Source of the DNA: DASYAN01 sp963727755
GTDB taxonomy: Bacteria > Chloroflexota > Ktedonobacteria > Ktedonobacterales > Ktedonobacteraceae
NCBI GenBank assembly: GCA_963727755.1
Contig: CAVSHN010000009.1
Location: 667,695 to 731,694 of the forward strand
Direction of reading: 5' to 3'
DNA length: 64,000 nt
The notes beneath the pieces were generated by a model that saw only the letters and a list, made by a program, of their open reading frames with translations, did no database searches and was not told where the DNA came from. A program made the translations under genes and the position numbers. Shown piece by piece: positions 44,021 through 52,167 of the stretch. Position 1 is the stretch's first letter. Every line of letters begins with the position of its first letter.

Positions 44021-44644
44021 TTACTTTGGTAGTGCAGGTACAGACTGTTCCCACCGCCCTTCGAAGGCAAACTCCTCCAAGGGCTTACGGCTACGCGGAG
44101 CCGTTTCACGCTCATGCAAATCATCGGGAAGCACATCCAGCGTACCGGGATACCCAAGCGCAATCACCGCGAGTGGCTGATAGCCTTCTGGAATGCCTAG
44201 GCTAGCACGTGCTTTGTCAGGATCGAACCCACCCATCTGGTGTGTGGCTAGCCCGAGATCAACAGCCTGCGTCACCAAGTTCCCTGCAGCCATCCCAACA
44301 TCGTAGAAAGTTGTGTATTCCCCGCCGGGATAATCAGAGAGCTTGGCCACAACGAGGAGCAGTACGGGAGCGTACTTAGCCCAAAGGGCATTCCGATCCC
44401 ACAGAGTAGCCAGTAGACGCTCATAGTCATCGGCATTCTCTTTAGTGGCAATAATGAAATACCACGGCTGCAGATTACGACTTGAAGATGCCCACCGTGC
44501 CGCCTCAAGGAGGCTATATAACTTTTCGCGCTCAACTGAGCGATCTGCGAAAGCTCGCGGACTCCAGCGCTCACTGATCAGATCATGGATAGGATGGGAT
44601 GCCTCAGCTGGCTTACGAACGGGGAAGGCATTTATACTTGTCAT
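44021..44644 (-). CDS. Nitroreductase family protein
   Basis: This 207-aa FMN-dependent oxidoreductase has the usual SERWSPRAFADRSVE N-terminal FMN motif (RxSxRxF type), LLEAARWASSSRNLQPWYFI, and a GMAAGNLVTQAVDLGLATHQMGGFD segment (in pieces) forming the dimer/FMN pocket, with GYPG near the end. Such enzymes reduce nitro groups, quinones or enones using NAD(P)H. It starts at ATG 44644 and converges with the BNR lipoprotein gene. Intact; no operon partner. Confidence 0.9.
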   Translation of the reverse strand: MTSINAFPVRKPAEASHPIHDLISERWSPRAFADRSVEREKLYSLLEAARWASSSRNLQPWYFIIATKENADDYERLLATLWDRNALWAKYAPVLLLVVAKLSDYPGGEYTTFYDVGMAAGNLVTQAVDLGLATHQMGGFDPDKARASLGIPEGYQPLAVIALGYPGTLDVLPDDLHERETAPRSRKPLEEFAFEGRWEQSVPALPK

Positions 44645-44764
44645 TGAGAAATTCCCTTTCTTCTATCAATTCGTTAGTATCTTTTATTAGTTTAGTATAA
44701 ACAACCACTGTTGTCAAGGATGAGATATCCCCTAGCTGCCTTGGACTGACCACGCTCTCAGCGA

Positions 44765-45790
44765 CTACGCCAGAGTGTTAGAAGTCGCGGAACATTCGTT
44801 TGCAACTGTTTCTGCCTCACTATGTTCTTGAAGCTCGAAGCCCAAATCTTCAATCATCTGCCAAGTGTCTTTATAGTCTTGTCCTGGCGTGGTCAGATAG
44901 CCTGAGACAAATACTGAATTGGCTGGGTAGAGAGCCAATGGTTGCAGTGAGCGCAAATGTGCTTCACGCCCAGCAGAAACACGAATCTCCTGGCTTGGAT
45001 TTAAGAAGCGCATTAAACACAATATCCTTAGGCAATCGTAAGGCTTCAGATAGTTCGTTCCCTCAAGAGGCGTGCCGGGTATAGCTAGTAAGAAGTTGAC
45101 GGGGATAGATTGTGGATTTAAGTCACGCAGAGCCAGTGAAACATCAATAATATCTGCTTCTGTCTCACCTTGCCCGAAAATAGCTCCTGTGCAGAGCTTG
45201 AGTCCTACACGCCGAGCTGCCAGCAATGTATTCACACGATCCTGATAGGTATGTGTAGTGCAAATTTCTGGATAGTATCGTTCGCTCGTGTTTAGATTAT
45301 GGTTGAGCTGTTCAACTCCTGCATCGTATAAGCGCTGTGCTTTTTCTTCAGAAATAATCCCAACTGTACAGCAGATAGCGATGTCCACTTCTTCCTTGAT
45401 CTTACGTACGGCACTAGCTATATAATCGACCTCTCGATCAGTTGCTCCACGCGTACTGATGGCAATGCAATAGCGCAAACTGTGGGAGGCTTTAGCTTGC
45501 TTTGCCCCTTCTAGGAGCTTCTGCTGACTCACGAGAGGATATCTTTCAATGTCTGCTGTCGATATTTTGGATTGCGAGCAGTAGTGACAATCTTCTGGAC
45601 AGAGACCACTTTTGGCATTGATGAGCATATGCAGATGCACACTTTTGCCACAAAAGTGATATCTCACCTGATAAGCTGCATCAAGTAAGGCTAAAATATG
45701 TTGATCTGGGCAACGCAACACAGCATGACATTCCTCTCGTGAGAGTATTTGTCCTGTGATAGCTTTGTCCGCGAGTGTTTGAAAATTCAT
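44765..45790 (-). CDS. bioB: Biotin synthase
   Basis: The start ATG 45790 (MNFQTLADKAITGQILSREE) is chosen because the upstream 58 codons of open frame are hydrophobic and AT-rich and cover the promoter region. ~341 residues. The radical-SAM cluster motif is CPEDCHYCSQS; further BioB motifs are ISTRGATDREVDYI, EQLNHNLNTSERYYPEI, and GAIFGQGETEADIID. It inserts sulfur into dethiobiotin using a [4Fe-4S] and an auxiliary [2Fe-2S] cluster. It is last in the minus-strand biotin gene run, but separated by ~250 bp from the phzF-like gene and probably has its own promoter (TTGACA-like, near 45890). Confidence 0.95.
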   Translation of the reverse strand: MNFQTLADKAITGQILSREECHAVLRCPDQHILALLDAAYQVRYHFCGKSVHLHMLINAKSGLCPEDCHYCSQSKISTADIERYPLVSQQKLLEGAKQAKASHSLRYCIAISTRGATDREVDYIASAVRKIKEEVDIAICCTVGIISEEKAQRLYDAGVEQLNHNLNTSERYYPEICTTHTYQDRVNTLLAARRVGLKLCTGAIFGQGETEADIIDVSLALRDLNPQSIPVNFLLAIPGTPLEGTNYLKPYDCLRILCLMRFLNPSQEIRVSAGREAHLRSLQPLALYPANSVFVSGYLTTPGQDYKDTWQMIEDLGFELQEHSEAETVANECSATSNTLA

Positions 45791-46042
45791 TTTTCCCGTC
45801 CTCAATCTCTTATCTAGAGACACGGTTCGCTCTAGAACTGGCTTTAGCACTAACTCAACTATGGAATATAGTATAGCAAACCTGTCAATATAGCAATATA
45901 TAAGTATATAGATATTAAAAAGGAGTAGAGAACTTTGAAGGACAGATACTCCCCTAGTTGCCACCTGGATGCATCGTTTGCTCTTATTAGGATTATTGTT
46001 CCCTTCGAACTCTTAAGTCTAGAATACGCTAGATTTTTGGAA

Positions 46043-46837
46043 CTATTCTATCAATTCCCCACGCATCACTGTTATAGCTTGCCCACTAAGATATGCGCGA
46101 TCACCATCTACGCGGACACGCACAATACCACCTCGTGCTGAAGCTTGATAGGCAACAAGCTCATTTTTGCCAAGCCGGGAACTCCAGAATGGTCCGAGGC
46201 AGCAATGGGCCGCGCCTGTGACAGGGTCTTCGTTTATGCCTATGCGTGGCGCAAAGAAGCGAGAGATAAAATCATAGCCTGGAGTAGTTGCAATGCTGGT
46301 GACTATCACACCACGTGTAGGTAATGTTGCTAGTAAAGAGAAGTTCGGTGACATAGTACGGACAATCTCTTCTGTATCGACCTCAACCAGGTAGTCAAAC
46401 TCATTTTTGCCTATATATTTTGGCGAAACATTATTTAGAGCTTCTGCCAACTGAGCAGGCTCATCGCATGGCACTTCTAGCTTGACCGGGAAATTCAACT
46501 CAATCCAATTGTCCTTGCGGTCAGCCGTAAGCAATCCACTATGCGTGTAAAAGCATGCTTGCTCATTTGACTCTAGATATCCCTCTTCCCATAACACATG
46601 TGCACTGGCAAGAGTGGCATGCCCACACAGGTCAACTTCGACAGCTGGGGTAAACCAGCGCAGATTGAAGCCATTACCCTTTCTCCAGAGAAATGCAGTC
46701 TCAGACAGATTCATCTCACGAGCTACGTTCTGCATCCATTGCTCATCTTTAGCTGCTGGCAAAATACAGACCGCAGCAGGATTGCCTGTAAATGGTGCAT
46801 CTGTAAATGCATCTACTTGCACAATTTTCAATCCCAT
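46043..46837 (-). CDS. PhzF-family isomerase/epimerase-like protein
   Basis: This 264-aa protein has the diaminopimelate-epimerase-like double fold of PhzF: VDAFTDAPFTGNPAAVCIL at the N-terminus, LSETAFLW with the putative catalytic glutamate, LRWFTPAVEVDLCGHATLA, and FFAPRIGINEDPVTGAAHC with the second glycine-rich turn. PhzF enzymes isomerise a dihydro-hydroxyanthranilate; most family members have unknown substrates. It sits between bioD and bioB on the same strand, 60 bp after bioD, but no biotin step needs it; it may simply share the transcript. Confidence 0.9.
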   Translation of the reverse strand: MGLKIVQVDAFTDAPFTGNPAAVCILPAAKDEQWMQNVAREMNLSETAFLWRKGNGFNLRWFTPAVEVDLCGHATLASAHVLWEEGYLESNEQACFYTHSGLLTADRKDNWIELNFPVKLEVPCDEPAQLAEALNNVSPKYIGKNEFDYLVEVDTEEIVRTMSPNFSLLATLPTRGVIVTSIATTPGYDFISRFFAPRIGINEDPVTGAAHCCLGPFWSSRLGKNELVAYQASARGGIVRVRVDGDRAYLSGQAITVMRGELIE

Positions 46838-46897
46838 GAATGATTCTCCTTCCTTGATAAGATAAAATAGAGAGGCTCGCTAAGCTGGAAAATGCCC

Positions 46898-47605
46898 TCA
46901 GCAACCTCTAAAGGCTCCCAATATTTCACCAATTGTTGATTGCTCTCCAAAGGATCTAAGTACCTCAGTAGTAACTACTGATAAATATGGAACCTGAGCC
47001 AACAACGGTGCATTTCCCCAACGGCGAAGTGCATCTACATTCGTCTGCATGGCTAAATCATTGTCAGGAGCTTGGATATGATTCAATACAATGCCCAAGA
47101 CCTGACTGCGTTCACGAGCAACACTCACTGTAAGTGCAGTATGATTGATGGTTCCTAACCTATTGCATACTACTATGAGGACAGGCAGATCCAACTCGAC
47201 TGCTATGTCATGCATAGTGAACTGTGCAGTCAGTGGGACTAGCAGACCCCCTGCCCCTTCTACTAATACAATATCATGCTCAGCGAGAAGTTGTTCATAG
47301 CACCTACGAATATGCTTCATTTCGATTGTGACCCCTGCTCGCTCTGCAGCGATAGCGGGTGCCAATGGTTCTGCAAAGGCATAGGGAGTCACCAATTGTT
47401 GAGGAGCGGTACAGCCAGAAATCTGGCGCAGAAAAAGGGAGTCCTGTGGTATTAGTTGATCACCATCTCGTGGACAGCCAGTTTCTACAGGCTTCATCAC
47501 TCCCACATGCAAGCCTTGTCTGCGAAAGATACTAGCGAGTAGGGCAGTTACCACGGTTTTGCCGACGCCTGTATCAGTTCCAGTGATAAAATAGCCTTTG
47601 CTCAT
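46898..47605 (-). CDS. bioD: Dethiobiotin synthetase
   Basis: This 235-aa P-loop ATPase has GTDTGVGKTVVTALL at the N-terminus, KPVETGC (substrate lysine), VEGAGGLLVPL and VVCNRLGTINHTALTV (nucleotide base pocket). It closes the ureido ring of dethiobiotin from DAPA, CO2 and ATP. Its start overlaps the bioA stop by 4 bp, so translation is coupled. Length and motifs are complete. Confidence 0.95.
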   Translation of the reverse strand: MSKGYFITGTDTGVGKTVVTALLASIFRRQGLHVGVMKPVETGCPRDGDQLIPQDSLFLRQISGCTAPQQLVTPYAFAEPLAPAIAAERAGVTIEMKHIRRCYEQLLAEHDIVLVEGAGGLLVPLTAQFTMHDIAVELDLPVLIVVCNRLGTINHTALTVSVARERSQVLGIVLNHIQAPDNDLAMQTNVDALRRWGNAPLLAQVPYLSVVTTEVLRSFGEQSTIGEILGAFRGC

Positions 47606-48984
47606 GCTAGTTCCTGGGAAATGGCATGTATTGAGTCATATGTCACGTCCAACAGCATTTGTAACTCCTCTTCAGTAATCGAAAGGGGAGGCATAATGAC
47701 AATGACATCAGATAGAGGACGCAGAATAACCCCTCTACGACGAGCTTCTTTGATCACACGCACACCAACCTTCTCTTTCGCTGGGAAAGGAGCACGTGTC
47801 TGCTTATTTTGTACCAGTTCAATGCCTACTATAAAGCCACATTGCCTGATATCCCCCACTACTGGTAAGTGCCTGAATCGCTCTAACTGTTGAGTCAGCA
47901 ATGCGACCTTTGGTTGTAGTTGCTCAAGGGTCTGATCTTGCTCAAAGAGGTCAAGGTTGGCAAGGGCAGCTACGCAGGCCAGAGGATTTCCGGTATAGGT
48001 GTGACCATGGTAGAAGGTTCGCCGCTGCTCAATTGAACCTAGGAAGGCTTGATAGATCTCCTCTGTTGTCAGAGTCGCAGCCAGAGGTAAATAGCCGCCT
48101 GTGATCCCCTTACCTAATGCCATCAAGTCAGGTTCAATGCCTTCTTGTTCGCAGGCAAACATCTTTCCTGTCTTACCAAATCCAGTTGCTACTTCATCCA
48201 CGATAAAGAGGACCTGATAGCGTTTGGCGATCTCCCATACCGCACGTGTATAGCCGGGAGGATACACAAATATGCCTGCTGCCCCCTGTACCAGTGGTTC
48301 CATGACAACTGCTGCAAGCTCATTGGCGTGCTCAGCAATGACACGCTCGACCTCTTCCAGACAAGCGAAATGGCACGAGGGATATGATTTGTGGAGGTGG
48401 CAGCGATAGCAATATGGCCCTGGCGCTTGAAATGTGGAAAATAGAAGTTGATGGTACACTTGTTGATAGAGATCAATACCGCCCACACTCATTGAGCCAA
48501 CGGTGTCGCCATGATATGTGTTGCTGAGAGAGAAAAATTTGGTTTTTCCAGGTTTGGGTGACTCACACTGTTGCCAATATTGAAATGCTATTTTCAAGGC
48601 TATCTCGATGGCAGCTGCGCCAGTATCCGAGTAGAAAACCCTACTGAGCTTTCCTGGAGCGATTTCAATCAGATGTTTCCCAAGCTCAATGGCTGATGGG
48701 TGAGTTAGACCCAGCATGGTAGTATGAGCGACACGTTCAAGTTGAGCGATGATAGCCTGATTGATCTCTGGTCGCTTGTGTCCATGAACATTCACCCATA
48801 ATGATGAAACACCGTCAAGGTAGCGTTTCCCTTCAATATCAATTAAATAGCTTCCCTCAGCCTGCTCAATGACGAGTTGGGACTCTGCTTCCCAATCTTG
48901 TTGCTGCGTGAAGGGATGCCAAAGATAGTGTTTGTCGGCTTGCTCAAGATGAGCTGATGCGAGGGCTTCAGAGAACTGTTCCAC
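47602..48984 (-). CDS. bioA: Adenosylmethionine-8-amino-7-oxononanoate aminotransferase
   Basis: This 460-aa class III PLP aminotransferase starts at GTG 48984 with AAAGGA 7 nt upstream. Motifs: LWHPFTQQQDW (BioA-type N-terminus), DGVSSLWVNVHGH, YSDTGAAAIEIALKIAFQYW, FIVDEVATGFGKTGKMFA, the PLP lysine in LGKGITGGYLPLAATL, and FYHGHTYTGNPLACVAALAN. BioA makes DAPA from KAPA; SAM is the usual amino donor, although some homologues use lysine. It is followed by the overlapping bioD. Confidence 0.95.
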   Translation of the reverse strand: MEQFSEALASAHLEQADKHYLWHPFTQQQDWEAESQLVIEQAEGSYLIDIEGKRYLDGVSSLWVNVHGHKRPEINQAIIAQLERVAHTTMLGLTHPSAIELGKHLIEIAPGKLSRVFYSDTGAAAIEIALKIAFQYWQQCESPKPGKTKFFSLSNTYHGDTVGSMSVGGIDLYQQVYHQLLFSTFQAPGPYCYRCHLHKSYPSCHFACLEEVERVIAEHANELAAVVMEPLVQGAAGIFVYPPGYTRAVWEIAKRYQVLFIVDEVATGFGKTGKMFACEQEGIEPDLMALGKGITGGYLPLAATLTTEEIYQAFLGSIEQRRTFYHGHTYTGNPLACVAALANLDLFEQDQTLEQLQPKVALLTQQLERFRHLPVVGDIRQCGFIVGIELVQNKQTRAPFPAKEKVGVRVIKEARRRGVILRPLSDVIVIMPPLSITEEELQMLLDVTYDSIHAISQELA

Positions 48985-49002
48985 GATATTCCTTTGAAAG
49001 TG

Positions 49003-49198
49003 TTAGTCGTTGATAGAATCAATCTTCCTTTTTGGGCCGCTGGTAAAAATTTGGCTGATTTGGCAGCTAAATCCTGGAAGTAGTGGTAATACAAGTGTAT
49101 CACTCACATCGAGTGTCTTTTCCAGTGTTAGGACACCTTGTCGACGCCGATAGATCTCCAGGCGTTGTTGCCGCCAGTCGATAATCCAGTATTCTTGA
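49003..49198 (-). pseudogene. Uma2-family nuclease, C-terminal fragment
   Basis: Read on the minus strand directly after the bioF stop: NQEYWIIDWRQQRLEIYR, then QGVLTLEKTLDVSDTLVLPL and LPGFSCQISQIF, to TAA 49003-49005. EYW.ID....EVY...G....LL.PLLPGF is the end of Uma2/DUF820 proteins (PD-(D/E)XK fold). The N-terminal two-thirds with the active site is gone. It fills the gap between bioF and bioA and marks a past insertion or recombination there. Confidence 0.6.
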
Positions 49199-50389
49199 TT
49201 ATATCATACCCAACTGTCTCCCCACACGCTCAAACGCCTCCAGTGCATAGCTCAGATCAGCCTGTGTATGGGTAGCCATTAGACTAGTTCGGATGCGTGA
49301 GCTACCTAGTGGAACAGTGGGAGGACGTATTGCCACCGCGAATACTCCATGCTGGAGCAATGCTCTTGCCATCTCTACTGTCAGTTCAGCCTCACCGATG
49401 AGGATAGGCGCAATATGGGTTTGGGAAGTGAGCGTGTTAAAACCGAGTTGTTGCAGGCCATGTCGGAAAAAAGCAGCATTCTCCTGCAAGCGTTCAACGA
49501 GTTGAGATTCCTGTTCTAGAATAGTCAGAGCAGCCTCTGATGCTGCTATAACTAGTGCTGGAAGTGCGGTGGTGAAGATAAAATTGCGCGAAACATTGAT
49601 GAGGTACTCTTTCACGAGGTTAGGACCAGTTACGAAAGCGCCAAAACTGCCCAGTGCTTTGCTCAACGTGCTTACAGCTATCATTGCCTCATACTCTATA
49701 CCCAGCTGAGCGATCAAACCTTGTCCACCGGGGCCAATGCATCCAGTGGCATGAGCTTCGTCGACGACCAATATAGCGTGATATCGGCGACAGAGGTCAG
49801 CAATCTCTGTAAGTGGAGCCAGATCCCCATCCATGCTAAATACGCTATCTGTAACGACTACTATTTTTCCCTTATGACCCGTCTGGACTGATGATCCAAG
49901 CAGCTCTTCAAGCGCAGAGGTATTGCAGTGCGGAAAAACCTTGTATTCTGCTCGGCTTAATCGGCAGCCATCGATAATACTGGCATGGTTGAACTCGTCA
50001 CTCAGGATCAGGTCGCCGACTCTAGCAATAGTGGATATAACACCCATATTAGCTGTATATCCACTATTGAATATAATAGCGCTTTTAGCATGCTTAAAAC
50101 GCGCAAGATGTATTTCCAGGGCCAAGTGCTGCTCACTCGTGCCTGCAATAAGCCGTGAAGAGCCTGTGCCACATCCATCTGCTTCAGCAGCTCTAGCTGC
50201 TGCCATCTTCAGCTCCGGGCGGGTTGCTAGACCGAGATAATTATTAGAACTCAAGTTGAGAACTCTATGGCCCTCTATATCTATCCAGGGTTCTGTTCCT
50301 GCTGAGATCGTGCGCAATTGCCGATACAGATGACGACTGGTCAATGCATCCAGTCGCTGTTGCATAAATTGCAGAGGATTTTTTTCCAT
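49199..50389 (-). CDS. bioF: 8-amino-7-oxononanoate synthase (or glycine C-acetyltransferase-like)
   Basis: This 396-aa alpha-oxoamine synthase has LNLSSNNYLGLATRPE, GTGSSRLIAGTSEQHLALE, NSGYTANMGV, DEFNHASIIDGCRLSRA, VTDSVFSMDGDLAPL, VDEAHATGCIGPGG and the PLP lysine in VSTLSKALGSFG. It joins pimeloyl-ACP/CoA and alanine into KAPA, the first ring step of biotin. Close homologues make 2-amino-3-ketobutyrate; the biotin neighbours favour BioF. It is the first gene in the minus-strand run. No bioC, bioH or bioW is present here, so the pimeloyl source is elsewhere. Confidence 0.9.
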   Translation of the reverse strand: MEKNPLQFMQQRLDALTSRHLYRQLRTISAGTEPWIDIEGHRVLNLSSNNYLGLATRPELKMAAARAAEADGCGTGSSRLIAGTSEQHLALEIHLARFKHAKSAIIFNSGYTANMGVISTIARVGDLILSDEFNHASIIDGCRLSRAEYKVFPHCNTSALEELLGSSVQTGHKGKIVVVTDSVFSMDGDLAPLTEIADLCRRYHAILVVDEAHATGCIGPGGQGLIAQLGIEYEAMIAVSTLSKALGSFGAFVTGPNLVKEYLINVSRNFIFTTALPALVIAASEAALTILEQESQLVERLQENAAFFRHGLQQLGFNTLTSQTHIAPILIGEAELTVEMARALLQHGVFAVAIRPPTVPLGSSRIRTSLMATHTQADLSYALEAFERVGRQLGMI

Positions 50390-50624
50390 ATCTTAACTAT
50401 TTTACCACATGGGTGATGCTTCTGGCTGTTGCTAAATTTATAAATTTATCAATTTACATTATCAATTTACAAATTTGCATAATCAAATTTGTGTGCCCTG
50501 TATAATCAATTTGAACTCAACATGATAAAAAGATACTTGGAGGAGTGTAAATCATTATCTTCTATGTATCTTGCTTCATGCTAGTCATCACTTTTTTAGT
50601 GATAACATAGAAGAAGGACTTCAA
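50390..50624. other. AT-rich divergent promoter region of bioF
   Basis: The region 50430-50520 repeats AT-rich words (aatttat, atcaatttac twice, caaatttg twice) around the expected bioF promoter and a TATAAT (50500-50505) for the divergent gene. These could be operator sites, but they do not match the BirA or BioR consensus that I know. Confidence 0.35.
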
Positions 50625-51113
50625 ATGATGCATCACACAAAATTTCTCAAAAGATGTTTAGCCCAACCCCGTTTATTGTTGCAGACCTTCTTGCTTGGTA
50701 TGCTCCTTACCGGATGTTTTGCGATAATGGCAGGTTTGGGGGCATCCATGGTGTCTGCTCAATCATTGAATGAGCAACAGTCCACTCATCATCTCAGACA
50801 TCACCCTAAACACAAACCTACTCCCACGATGCAACCAGCAACAGCTACTCCTGTAGGAACAGCTACTCCTGTAGGAACAGTTACTCCTGTAGGAACAGTT
50901 ACTCCTGTAGTAGCACCAGTCAATAGAAACAACACTGCTGGTACTGATACCACTGCAGCAGGATCAAAAAACGCTAGTGGCGCAATCCCTGGTTTTGGTG
51001 CAGTTCCCGTTGGCGGTATTCCTGTTGGTGGTGTTCCTGGTGGCGGTGGTGTTTCTGGAAGGCCTGGATTACCAAACACTGGTAGTGATCCTGGCACCAA
51101 TCTCCTTCCTTAA
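50625..51113 (+). CDS. Secreted protein with LPxTG-like end
   Basis: The preferred start is ATG 50625, after gaaggac; ~162 residues. A basic N-terminus and hydrophobic helix (LLLQTFLLGMLLTGCFAIMA) form a signal peptide with a possible lipobox. The mature part has a His/Lys/Pro stretch, 18-bp-encoded repeats (ATPVGT / VTPVGT, 50840-50915), a Gly/Val/Pro-rich region and LPNTGSDPGTNLLP at the very end. LPNTG matches the sortase motif, but the usual following membrane helix and basic tail are missing, so anchoring is doubtful or the gene is truncated. Repeats and Gly-rich tail suggest a surface protein. Confidence 0.6.
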   Translation: MMHHTKFLKRCLAQPRLLLQTFLLGMLLTGCFAIMAGLGASMVSAQSLNEQQSTHHLRHHPKHKPTPTMQPATATPVGTATPVGTVTPVGTVTPVVAPVNRNNTAGTDTTAAGSKNASGAIPGFGAVPVGGIPVGGVPGGGGVSGRPGLPNTGSDPGTNLLP

Positions 51114-51323
51114 AAAAATAAGTTGGAAAAATATCTGGTTACTTCCAAACTGAGGTAGAGCTACATTGTTCGGTGGATGTGCTCAAACAGCTAGCCAAAA
51201 TTGAGCTTGAATGAGAGACTCTCCACCACTTAATGTTGCTATACCCAAACTGAGAATCCCCGGCAGAAATGCACGGGGATTTTTGACAAGACAGTAAAAG
51301 TCTTTTATCTCTAAGTTTTGCAC

Positions 51324-51432
51324 TACTTGTTACTAACTTACACTAACATAGTTACGCGACACAGGCACTCCGTGCTAATAGCGGGATGCCTGTCATACTT
51401 GTTACTAACTTACACTAACATGGTTTCGCGAC
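51324..51432. repeat. Two direct repeats of ~37 bp, 72 bp apart
   Basis: tacttgttactaacttacac... at 51324-51360 recurs at 51396-51432 with three mismatches; a 35-bp spacer with its own acaggca/tgcctgt stem lies between. The second copy covers the last codons of the minus-strand gene at 51405, so the first copy is a duplicate of that gene's tail. With only two units and no cas gene this is not a CRISPR array. Confidence 0.7.
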
Positions 51433-51758
51433 CTACTTATAATCTGCACATCAAATTTACCATGCATTGCCTGCTGCGGCTGTGCCAAGAGCATTATCCA
51501 CTGAGCTGCTTGGATGATATTTTCATCCTGAAATATCCTTGCCTCTCTCAATTCCTCTTCCAGTGGTGCTCTCCAGATATCAGGTTTTGTCTCATGCTGT
51601 GCAAGGGCAATCTCGGCAGCTGCTCTCCCTGCAAGTTTTTGCTGGATTAGTCCCTTCAGCCCTGCATAGGCTTCTTTGAGCGATTCACTGGCGGTATATC
51701 TGGTACTGGCAGCAGAACCGGTAGTCAATGCAGTGATAACGAGCGTCAAGGTATCCAT
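51405..51758 (-). CDS. Small helical protein, possible effector-associated/RHIM-like type
   Basis: The chosen start is ATG 51758 (MDTLTLVITALTTGSAASTR); the open frame upstream is not protein-like. ~117 residues. A glycine/alanine N-terminal helix is followed by SLKEAYAGLKGLIQQKLAGR, AAAEIALAQHETKPDIWRAP, a helix with LREARIFQDENIIQAAQWIM and LLAQPQQAMHGKFDVQI. Proteins of this plan are common in bacteria with many STAND/NLR-type ATPases, where a short C-terminal amyloid-like motif (GNVxGxxxGDHNxV) follows. Here the tail is ISRSRNHVSVS and is duplicated downstream in DNA. Identity with that class rests on my recall of the sequence pattern. Confidence 0.55.
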   Translation of the reverse strand: MDTLTLVITALTTGSAASTRYTASESLKEAYAGLKGLIQQKLAGRAAAEIALAQHETKPDIWRAPLEEELREARIFQDENIIQAAQWIMLLAQPQQAMHGKFDVQIISRSRNHVSVS

Positions 51759-52167
51759 CGTGATCCTCTTCTCTAGTTTAAATATCGCGACTATATGTTG
51801 ATTTACCACTTGGCCTTCCCTCTCCATCAAGTATATCACGCTCTCATAGATGCATTCCAATAACAAACCAGGAGAGAAACACAAAATTCCTTCTTGTTTC
51901 TGAGTAGGTAAATTATCATCTCGTCGGCTAGTCACAGCATTGCAAATACGCTATAATAGTCTAGTCTTGAGGTGACAGGATAGTTGGCCTCAGAGAAGTA
52001 ATGCAAGGCAGGAGTAAAGCTCAATAAATCTCCCAAGGGAGGCCCGGCGAAAAAAACTTTTTGCTTCTGCTGGTATGTATCCGTGGGATGACTAGCCTTG
52101 CTCTAGCAATGTGGTGACATCGATCGCCATTCAACCTAGAGAGGTGAGTAAGGAAAGACTTATTATT
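51759..52167 (+). promoter_or_regulatory. purA promoter and long leader
   Basis: TATAAT at 51952-51957 would start transcription near 51964, leaving a ~200-nt untranslated leader before purA ATG 52168. The leader contains small hairpins (ctccc aa gggag at ~52028) and an A/T-rich block, but no riboswitch class that I recognise. The rest of the stretch shows nothing else. Confidence 0.4.

Noticed and set aside
45791..45964. 58-residue N-terminal extension of bioB
   Set aside because: AT-rich promoter-like DNA; family proteins start near MNFQTLADKA, which has a suitable site upstream.
50430..50520. BirA or BioR operator upstream of bioF
   Set aside because: AT-rich repeats exist, but neither known consensus is present; kept only as a generic regulatory region.
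51324..51432. Two-unit CRISPR-like repeat (37-bp repeat, 35-bp spacer)
   Set aside because: Only two units, one of which is the coding tail of a gene; the spacer has its own hairpin and no cas genes are near. It is a local duplication.
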